Below are positions 57,271-64,000 of a DNA stretch of 64,000 nt, in pieces (positions within the stretch are counted from its first letter, which is position 1; each line of letters begins with the position of its first letter). The notes under the pieces are model-generated. The model was not told where the DNA came from, ran no database searches, and saw only the letters and a program-made list of their open reading frames with translations. The DNA is from Erwinia sp. (GTDB lineage Bacteria; Pseudomonadota; Gammaproteobacteria; Enterobacterales; Enterobacteriaceae). The position numbers and the translations under genes are program-made. Where the stretch lies: positions 2,771,310 to 2,835,309 of the forward strand of contig OZ024666.1 in NCBI GenBank assembly GCA_964016415.1, given 5' to 3'.

Positions 57271-58091
57271 AAATGAATAAACCCATCATAGACATGCGTG
57301 GCGGGGCCGGTCATGTAGAGTGGGTGTCCTGGCCCTTTCCAGGCAATAGTCAGACTCCCCCCGGGTAAATCAACCCGCACTTTCTCTGCCAGTAACGTTT
57401 GTTGAATACCCACCGCAACTGCTGCACACCCGCCGCTACCGCAGGCTTGTGTCTCACCCGCGCCGCGTTCGTAGACGCGTAAACGAATGTGCTCCCTGCT
57501 GACCACTTCCATAAAGCCAACATTCACCCGCTCTGGAAAACGTTCATGGCTCTCCAGCAGTGGTCCTAATGATTCAACCTGCGCAGTTGCGACGCTCTCT
57601 ACCTGCATAACACAGTGAGGGTTTCCCATCGACACCACACCGCACATGACAGTTTGTTCGGCGACCCGCATCAGATAAAGATTTTCCGCTTTATTGGCAC
57701 GAAAAGGCACCTGAGCAGGTTCAAAATTAGGCTCACCCATATTGACGCAAACCTGTTCATCTTTCCCGACACTCAACACCATTTGCCCTGACTGTGTGCT
57801 GACGCGTATATCGATTTTGTTGGTCAACCCTTTTAAACGGACAAAACGGGCAAAGCACCGGGCGCCATTACCACATTGTGCAACTTCACTACCGTCCGCA
57901 TTAAAGATGCGATAATGGAAATCCAGCTCTGGATCGTAAGGGGGTTCAACGATCAGTAATTGATCAAACCCAATACCCAGGTGACGATCAGCCAGACGAC
58001 GGATTAACTCCGCAGAAAAATAGACATTCTGCGTCACCGCATCCACCACCATGAAGTCATTACCCAGTCCGTGCATTTTGGAAAACTGCAT
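57267..58091 (-). CDS. dapF: Diaminopimelate epimerase
   Basis: Interconverts LL- and meso-diaminopimelate for lysine and peptidoglycan. 274 residues from the ATG at 58091 ([16 protein letters not shown]), identical in length to E. coli; an upstream start at 58109 is possible. The catalytic Cys pair lies in [14 protein letters not shown] and [17 protein letters not shown]. One difference: GSGG where E. coli has GSGA, next to but not at the catalytic Cys. Confidence 0.97.
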   Translation of the reverse strand: MQFSKMHGLGNDFMVVDAVTQNVYFSAELIRRLADRHLGIGFDQLLIVEPPYDPELDFHYRIFNADGSEVAQCGNGARCFARFVRLKGLTNKIDIRVSTQSGQMVLSVGKDEQVCVNMGEPNFEPAQVPFRANKAENLYLMRVAEQTVMCGVVSMGNPHCVMQVESVATAQVESLGPLLESHERFPERVNVGFMEVVSREHIRLRVYERGAGETQACGSGGCAAVAVGIQQTLLAEKVRVDLPGGSLTIAWKGPGHPLYMTGPATHVYDGFIHL

Positions 58092-58118
58092 ATTCAGCTC
58101 CGACCACAAGAGGATGAA

Positions 58119-58364
58119 TTACTGCGCTGTCTGAGCCGCTGTCGGTTGTGTCGCTACGCTGTGCACGGAAGCTGTTCCTGATACACCATTATCAGTTTTA
58201 GCATCACTGCGTGTTGGCGTTGTCGTCACGGAGGAAGAGTTCGGTGTTGGTTTTGATTCAGGGAAATAAAGTGGCCCTTTCAGCCCACATCCCGCCAGCA
58301 TACTGGCAAAGCTGATAGCAACAGCTGTTCGGAAAAGGTATTTATTGATCATCATGTTATTCAT
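58119..58364 (-). CDS. lptM: Lipoprotein LptM (YifL)
   Basis: Small lipoprotein that in E. coli helps mature the LPS translocon LptD/E. Lipobox SMLAGCGLKGPLYFPES; the mature part starts at Cys with the conserved GLKGPLYFP, then a Ser/Thr/Pro-rich tail. Start chosen at 58364 (MNNMMINKYLF), 81 residues; ATGs at 58355 or 58352 are also possible. E. coli has cyaY between this gene and cyaA; it is not here. Confidence 0.92.
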   Translation of the reverse strand: MNNMMINKYLFRTAVAISFASMLAGCGLKGPLYFPESKPTPNSSSVTTTPTRSDAKTDNGVSGTASVHSVATQPTAAQTAQ

Positions 58365-58513
58365 CACTGACTGCGGCCTGTTAATCGTTCTTATGCCTAT
58401 AATCGCAGGTGAAATGCTAAAAGCAACGAAAAATAATGCGCTTTGTATCATCCTTATTGCAAACCCCGGATGATAACAGGCTAAATTTTCAGTCAGAGTG
58501 CTGGCTGAATGGG

Positions 58514-61069
58514 TTACTGCGCAGGACAAGCTGAGGTGTGATCGTTATGGCTATCCGGTTGTGGCTCTGTCTCTTCCTCTCTTTCTTTGGCTGAACTGCG
58601 GAAAGGAATAACCTGATGACCGCCCTCGGTTTGAATGATGCGATAAAATTGCGGCAGATTAAAGTTGATACCACCAGAGCCAGATGTCATGCGATCATGA
58701 GATGAAGAGTAAAAGCGACTGACATCACGCACTAACTCCTCTTTACATCCCTCACAGTGCCTGTAAATCTCAACACGATTGGTTTCATCCAGAATATAGA
58801 TATTGAACCCCGGGACATCACTGCTCTCTTCAAAAAAGAACTGAACAATCCCCTCACTGGCATAACCATTGACCACTGCCGGCAGCGGGAACGTTGCATG
58901 CGCTACTGTCCCCGACAAGCCATGGAGTTTATTGTTAGAGATAGCCCCATAGAATTCCACCGCATTTTCCAGTTTACGTACCGAGACACTAAGGTGCTCA
59001 AAAAATAACCCCCAGGTTTCTCCTGCCACTTTGAGTGCTTTGAAACGCCCCGGCTCCTGGTGTTCGCTGGACAAACGCAAATCAATACATTCAGAAACCA
59101 GTTGCTGAACGCGAGTACGAATCAGCCCGCGCAGATGCTGGCTATGGCAAAATACTTCGACAGCATCAGGTGGTGAGGCATCCTGATGCATTTTGCCCAA
59201 AATGGTTTTCAATGCCTCAATCATCGAAGCGTCACCATTGAAATGCAACGTTCTCACTTCATTCCACGAGTTGCGGTAGAGCAAGTCGATACTTCCCACT
59301 AAACACTGCTGATACTGACCAAAACTGAGTATATCCAGTTTACGAAAATCAATGTGCCCGCGTTGACCTGCCAGCGAAAGCGTTGGGTCGGTTTCCAGAT
59401 TCACTATGATTGCCAGATGACGAATTTCGCAAGGACTGTAAAGCGCCTTCGCCGAGGGTGCAGGCAATTTAATCGGGAAATGCTGCGCAATGTTATCAAC
59501 CAACTCCCGCAGCCGACCGACATCACAAAGCGTTTTACCTTTTACATGCAACCGGGTTTTATGGGTCAGTAAACCATTAAACCAGGCCCAGGAGACCAGT
59601 TTATTAAGGTAGCGATTATATTCCAGAGGCTGATGACTGATGATTGCCTGCATATCCGGCGATTGATTGTATAGATACCAGCCGGCACGATTTGCTCGCC
59701 CGGTGGGTACATAGATGAAAGTCAGATCATCTTCAGACAAGTCCGGTGAAATCAGCGGATTGATCAGTGTTACTTTTCCAGGCAACGCTTCAAAAGCGGC
59801 ATAAAGTTTACGGGTCAGCACACCAATATCCTGAGGTGTTGCGCTGACACTGAGATTATTGCGTCTGGCAAAACGAATAAGGTTACGGTAACTTTGCATC
59901 ATCGCTTCAAGCAGCTCATTATGCGCTTCACGTACCTGTTCAATTTTCCAGTCCGCACGGCTATCCAGCATCGCGATCCGCTCTGCATCCCATCCCCAAC
60001 TGGCTACCAGTCGATGTATTATCTGCCGACGCCAGCCAGATTTTTCTGTGGCTAATGACACTTTCTCACTGACTTTGAGATAAAAACAACGTCTGGCCAG
60101 ATCAAGACGTGCCGGATCATCAGTCGCGTTAAGGTAGTGAGTGACACGGGCCAGCATCATGCAATACGAATCAAGCCCATACTCGACAATGTTACCGTCA
60201 TGAAGATGTTGTTTCATCTCTGTAGCCAATAAGCATGTCTCTGGATACTCCCAGGAGTAAGCTTCGAGCAATAACGTTTTCAGTACTGCTTTGTACGGTG
60301 AGTCAATGCTCTTATAAAGCTGCCACAGACTGGCACCAAAATACTCTTCAGCTGAAAGTGTATCCAGACCACCAAGGTCGAGCCACTCATTAGGCGTTAA
60401 CCCCCCCTGCTGATAAAGCGACATCACATAATCATCGTAATTCGCCTCTTCGCTGGCAGGCACCATATTCCATAGGGTTCTTTTTCCGGCCATGCGTACT
60501 GCCGTGCGGTAAAATTCGTCCAGCAGCAGAATATGCTGGGTTGACCCACAATCTTCACCACTCAACAACCCCGACTCATTACGACGGAAACGGTTTTCAT
60601 CGATCAGGAAAAAACTGACCTCAACGCCCATCGCCGCACACCACTTCTGCAACAGCAGACATTTACGCTGTAAACTCAGACGCTCTTCGCTATCCAGCCA
60701 GGCGTGATGGCAGATCCAGATATCTAAATCAGATGCGAGATTTTGGCCAACAGAGGATGTACTGCCCATTGAGTAGACCGCAGTAATTGGCGGCTCACCA
60801 GCCGGATGACAAATGGGGGTCACACCATACTTTTGCTTCAGCTCGGCAAGATACCCACTTTGAATTTCATCAGGCGTGAAAAAACTGACGCCATGCGGAA
60901 CGTCACCTTCAAGGTAACCCGGCATCAGAGGGTGATGATAATGTAGTAAAACAGGAAGCAGACTGTAGACCTGTTGAAATGCGGGTCCCATTGCCGACAG
61001 AGCTCGCTCTATGCGCAGCTGATTAATGGCGTCCAGTCTCTGTTTCAGTGTTTCTATGTGGAGGTACAA
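58514..61069 (-). CDS. cyaA: Adenylate cyclase, class I
   Basis: Makes cyclic AMP under control of phosphorylated EIIA-Glc. 851 residues (E. coli 848). The catalytic half carries [21 protein letters not shown] (the GS-Dx-D nucleotidyltransferase motif) near residue 105; the regulatory half has [20 protein letters not shown] and [22 protein letters not shown]. It begins with TTG, as does the E. coli gene (TTGTACCTC), a known weak start that limits expression. A CRP site lies upstream. Confidence 0.97.
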   Translation of the reverse strand: MYLHIETLKQRLDAINQLRIERALSAMGPAFQQVYSLLPVLLHYHHPLMPGYLEGDVPHGVSFFTPDEIQSGYLAELKQKYGVTPICHPAGEPPITAVYSMGSTSSVGQNLASDLDIWICHHAWLDSEERLSLQRKCLLLQKWCAAMGVEVSFFLIDENRFRRNESGLLSGEDCGSTQHILLLDEFYRTAVRMAGKRTLWNMVPASEEANYDDYVMSLYQQGGLTPNEWLDLGGLDTLSAEEYFGASLWQLYKSIDSPYKAVLKTLLLEAYSWEYPETCLLATEMKQHLHDGNIVEYGLDSYCMMLARVTHYLNATDDPARLDLARRCFYLKVSEKVSLATEKSGWRRQIIHRLVASWGWDAERIAMLDSRADWKIEQVREAHNELLEAMMQSYRNLIRFARRNNLSVSATPQDIGVLTRKLYAAFEALPGKVTLINPLISPDLSEDDLTFIYVPTGRANRAGWYLYNQSPDMQAIISHQPLEYNRYLNKLVSWAWFNGLLTHKTRLHVKGKTLCDVGRLRELVDNIAQHFPIKLPAPSAKALYSPCEIRHLAIIVNLETDPTLSLAGQRGHIDFRKLDILSFGQYQQCLVGSIDLLYRNSWNEVRTLHFNGDASMIEALKTILGKMHQDASPPDAVEVFCHSQHLRGLIRTRVQQLVSECIDLRLSSEHQEPGRFKALKVAGETWGLFFEHLSVSVRKLENAVEFYGAISNNKLHGLSGTVAHATFPLPAVVNGYASEGIVQFFFEESSDVPGFNIYILDETNRVEIYRHCEGCKEELVRDVSRFYSSSHDRMTSGSGGINFNLPQFYRIIQTEGGHQVIPFRSSAKEREEETEPQPDSHNDHTSACPAQ

Positions 61070-61323
61070 GACTTCCCGCCCAATTTCCCCGTGCGTTAAA
61101 AAAACCGTTCCCTGAATTCGCTTTTGTCAGAAGTATAATGGTAAGCGAAATAATGCTGGAAACGTGACCAATCTAACACCTGCTATAGTGGTGGTAAAGC
61201 AGGATATGTGAATCCTCCGGGTTATTTCAGGCTGATACATGAAGGTGCCTTTACGGTTACATTCACTGCACTCTTTCGGTATCAATGGTAGGATAACGGC
61301 AGATTTCAGAAACGGTATATGGC
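61070..61323. other. Divergent promoter region of cyaA and hemC
   Basis: 254 bases with no gene. It contains the cyaA CRP site and must carry promoters for cyaA (minus) and hemCDX (plus). Confidence 0.6.
61161..61182 (-). promoter_or_regulatory. CRP site of cyaA
   Basis: Minus strand AGGTGTTAGATTGGTCACG agrees at nearly every position with the E. coli cyaA P2 site AGGTGTTAAATTGATCACG. In E. coli CRP bound here represses cyaA, closing a feedback loop. Confidence 0.8.
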
Positions 61324-62268
61324 ATGTCAGAAAAAAAAGTGCGAATCGCAACACGTCAAAGTCCTCTGGCCCTGTGGCAGGCAAAGTATGTTCAGCAACG
61401 GCTTATTGACTGCCATCCAGGCCTTGAGGTCGAATTAGTCCCAATGGTTACGCGTGGCGATATCATTCTTGATACACCGCTGGCTAAAGTGGGCGGGAAG
61501 GGATTATTTGTCAAAGAACTGGAAAGGGCAATTCTCGATGGGCGTGCTGATATTGCAGTACATTCGATGAAAGATGTTCCGGTCGATTTTCCTGAAGGAC
61601 TTGGGCTGGCAACTATCTGTCAACGTGAAAATCCGCTTGATGCTTTTGTTTCCAACCATTTCCACGATATTGATGCCTTGCCCGAAGGGGCTGTGGTAGG
61701 AACTTCCAGCTTACGCAGGCAGTGTCAGTTAAGCGCACGGCGTCCTGATTTAGTGATCCGTCCATTGCGCGGTAATGTGGGCACGCGGCTCAGTAAACTG
61801 GATAATCATGAATATGATGCCATTATTCTCGCTGTTGCCGGGTTAAAACGCTTAGGGCTGGAAAACCGCATTCGGGCGGCTATCCCTGCCGAAGCGTCTT
61901 TACCGGCCGTGGGCCAGGGCGCGGTAGGAATCGAGTGCCGCATCGATGATTCTGCCACCCGCGCTTTGCTGACCCTGCTTAATGATGAAGACACGGCTGT
62001 ATGCGTGCAAGCTGAAAGAGCAATGAATCTCCGCCTCGAAGGAGGATGCCAGGTGCCGATTGGCAGCTATGCGGTGCTGGAAGAGGATAACAGGCTCTGG
62101 CTGCGTGGTTTGATTGGTTCACCTAATGGTCATCTGATTATCAAAGGCGAACGTCGTGGACTGCGTCAGGACGCTGAAACGATGGGTATCTCTCTGGCTG
62201 ATGAATTATTGCGCCAGGGAGGACGGGAAATTCTCAGTGCCGTTTACGCGGACGGAATAGCAAAGTGA
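61324..62268 (+). CDS. hemC: Hydroxymethylbilane synthase
   Basis: Joins four porphobilinogen units in haem synthesis. 314 residues (E. coli 313). [18 protein letters not shown], the catalytic [14 protein letters not shown] region ([15 protein letters not shown]) and the dipyrromethane-cofactor Cys in [14 protein letters not shown] are present. Start overlaps nothing; hemD begins within its stop. Confidence 0.97.
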   Translation: MSEKKVRIATRQSPLALWQAKYVQQRLIDCHPGLEVELVPMVTRGDIILDTPLAKVGGKGLFVKELERAILDGRADIAVHSMKDVPVDFPEGLGLATICQRENPLDAFVSNHFHDIDALPEGAVVGTSSLRRQCQLSARRPDLVIRPLRGNVGTRLSKLDNHEYDAIILAVAGLKRLGLENRIRAAIPAEASLPAVGQGAVGIECRIDDSATRALLTLLNDEDTAVCVQAERAMNLRLEGGCQVPIGSYAVLEEDNRLWLRGLIGSPNGHLIIKGERRGLRQDAETMGISLADELLRQGGREILSAVYADGIAK

Positions 62269-63005
62269 GCATTCTGGTCACCCGCCCTGAGCCCGCGGCC
62301 AGCGATATCGTTCGCCGGCTACGGTCGCTGGGAAAAACCGCCTGGGCGATGCCATTGATTGAGTTTGCGCCGGGAGAAGAACTACCTTCTCTCGCAGAAG
62401 CGCTGTCAACTTTGCGTGCGGGTGACCTGCTGTTTGCCCTTTCACAACACGCCATACATTATGCACAACCCGTGCTACAGCACGCGAAGCGCCGTTGGCC
62501 GGAGAATATCCGTTATTATGCCGTCGGACGTCGAACTGCTCTGGCGTTGCATAGCGTGTGTCGCGAGCCGGTTCTCTCACCGCCTGACCGGGAAACCAGT
62601 GAGGGTTTGCTACAATTACCTGAGTTGCAGGATATTTCAGGCAGGCGAGTCCTCATACTGCGGGGTAACGGAGGTCGCGAATTACTCGCTGAAACCTTGC
62701 AACAACGTGGTGCTGATGTAAAGTTTATCGAATGCTATCAGCGACAGCAGAAATATTATGATGGTATTCAGGAATACCATCGCTGTCGTGGGAGGAATAT
62801 TTCTACTCTGGTGGTGACCAGCGGCGAGATGTTAGAACAGCTATACTTTCTGTTCTCCGCTGAGGCGCACGCCACATGGCTACTTCAGTGTAACCTACTG
62901 GTGGTCAGTGAACGCCTGGCTGAACAGGCGCGAAAATTCGGCTGGCAGCACATAACGATTGCCAGTAATGCCAATAATGACGCACTGTTACACGCGTTAC
63001 TGTAA
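62265..63005 (+). CDS. hemD: Uroporphyrinogen-III synthase
   Basis: Closes and inverts the D ring of hydroxymethylbilane. 246 residues, the E. coli length. Starts with GTG ([16 protein letters not shown]) overlapping the hemC stop by four bases. [32 protein letters not shown] and [11 protein letters not shown] are conserved. Confidence 0.96.
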   Translation: MSILVTRPEPAASDIVRRLRSLGKTAWAMPLIEFAPGEELPSLAEALSTLRAGDLLFALSQHAIHYAQPVLQHAKRRWPENIRYYAVGRRTALALHSVCREPVLSPPDRETSEGLLQLPELQDISGRRVLILRGNGGRELLAETLQQRGADVKFIECYQRQQKYYDGIQEYHRCRGRNISTLVVTSGEMLEQLYFLFSAEAHATWLLQCNLLVVSERLAEQARKFGWQHITIASNANNDALLHALL

Positions 63006-63027
63006 ACATGAAAACGGGAAATGCCCA

Positions 63028-64000
63028 ATGACGGGACACAAAAAGACATCCGCCAGCAATGAGGAATCTATTCCTGAAGTGAAGGCTTCTCCGACGACTG
63101 ATAACGCGTCGGATAAAGGAAAATCACGCAGTGGCGTTGCACTGGCTTTAGTGGCAATAGCGATATCACTGGCCGTCGGTGCCGGATTATATCTGCACGG
63201 TCAGCAGCAACTACAACAGCAAACTACAACTGTTCAAAAACTCACTGAACAACTCAATGCCCTGCAACAGCAAAATGCCAGTGCATTACAAACGCTGAGA
63301 ACACAGTTAAACGATAACAGTAGCACTGATGCCAAAAGTCAGCAGCAGACCGCTATGCTGGCTCAACAGTTGGATGAAGTGAAACGTAAACTCGCTGCAC
63401 TCTCCGCCAATGACGCGAATACCTGGTTGCTTTCACAAGCCGACTACCTGGTCAAACTGGCGGGACGTAAATTATGGAGCGATAAAGACGTTACTACCGC
63501 AGCAGCTTTGCTGAAAAGCGCCGATGAAAGCCTTGCTCAAATGCATGATCCAAGTTTGATTGATGCCCGCAGAGCGCTTACGCTGGATATCAGCCATCTT
63601 GCCGCTGTCAGCCAGATTGATTATGACGGCATCATTCTCAAAGTGAATCAGTTAGCCAATAACGTCGACAACCTTCGACTGGCAGATAACCGCGATGAGA
63701 GCGCGCCGATGGATGCTGACAGTGGCGAACTCTCTTCATCTTTACGTGAGTGGCGACAAAATCTGGTGAAAAGCTGGCATAACTTTATGGATGACTTTAT
63801 TACCATCCGTCGCCGCGATGAAACTGCAGTACCGTTACTGGCACCCGACCAGGATATTTATCTGCGGGAAAATATTCGGTCCCGCCTGTTGGTCGCCGCT
63901 CAGGCAATCCCCCGTCACCAGGATGAAACATTCAAACAATCCATCGATACCGTTGCTACCTGGGTTCGCGCCTGGTTCGATACCAATGATGCTGCTACCA
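63028..64000 (+). CDS. hemX: HemX, 3' end outside window
   Basis: Conserved inner-membrane protein of the hemCDXY operon; long annotated as a uroporphyrin-III methyltransferase but lacking that domain, role unknown. Reads [18 protein letters not shown], a single span [20 protein letters not shown] near residues 43-62, a Gln-rich coiled coil to about 130, then the conserved [20 protein letters not shown] and [18 protein letters not shown]. 324 codons are visible; about 65-70 remain downstream. Confidence 0.95.
   Translation, partial: MTGHKKTSASNEESIPEVKASPTTDNASDKGKSRSGVALALVAIAISLAVGAGLYLHGQQQLQQQTTTVQKLTEQLNALQQQNASALQTLRTQLNDNSSTDAKSQQQTAMLAQQLDEVKRKLAALSANDANTWLLSQADYLVKLAGRKLWSDKDVTTAAALLKSADESLAQMHDPSLIDARRALTLDISHLAAVSQIDYDGIILKVNQLANNVDNLRLADNRDESAPMDADSGELSSSLREWRQNLVKSWHNFMDDFITIRRRDETAVPLLAPDQDIYLRENIRSRLLVAAQAIPRHQDETFKQSIDTVATWVRAWFDTNDAAT

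Overview
The window is a chromosomal segment of a gamma-proteobacterium of the order Enterobacterales. Nearly every protein is a close relative of the E. coli one in length and motif, and the gene order is largely that of the E. coli 4.0-4.25 Mb region. The rRNA operon, the urate genes and the losses listed below fit an Erwiniaceae-like or insect/plant-associated enterobacterium, but the genus cannot be fixed by reading alone.

Layout. 1-10.5 kb: plsB (5' end outside the window), ggt, ubiA-ubiC, psiE, pgi, then lysC with its lysine riboswitch and a PanS-like BASS transporter. 10.5-15.4 kb: metH (frameshifted) and metA with tandem met boxes. 15.6-21.5 kb: a complete rRNA operon on the minus strand (16S, tRNA-Glu, 23S, two 5S genes) with P1/P2 promoters, boxA and a terminator. 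21.5-28 kb: hemG, trkH, yigZ, pepQ, fre, ubiD. 28-35.7 kb: rfaH, tatCBA, ubiB-ubiJ-ubiE, rmuC, udp (nonsense mutation). 35.8-39.8 kb: metE (frameshifted), metR, a yehS-like gene. 39.8-43.6 kb: a compact urate-catabolism island (urate hydroxylase, urate permease, OHCU decarboxylase, HIU hydrolase) giving urate to allantoin. 43.6-48.7 kb: yigL, rhtB, recQ, rarD. 48.6-52.4 kb: a decay zone with a truncated and frameshifted corA, an intact IS3-family element, a dead remnant of another IS3-type transposase and a chemoreceptor without a periplasmic domain. 52.7-64 kb: uvrD, then the coupled set yigB-xerC-yigA-dapF-lptM, cyaA, and the divergent hemC-hemD-hemX (3' end outside).

Theme. Two signals stand out. 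First, gene erosion: metH, metE, udp and corA are all broken, and genes normally present at these positions in E. coli are absent (aceBAK-iclR, fadBA, tatD, ysgA, pldA, pldB, cyaY). If the frameshifts are real, the cell has lost both methionine synthases while keeping metA and metR; the absences also hint at lost fatty-acid oxidation and glyoxylate bypass. Second, rearrangement: the rRNA operon joins the upstream neighbourhood of E. coli rrnA (pepQ-yigZ-trkH-hemG) to the downstream neighbourhood of rrnE (metA), the kind of junction made by recombination between rRNA operons. No CRISPR array, prophage, toxin cluster or clearly new defence system was seen.
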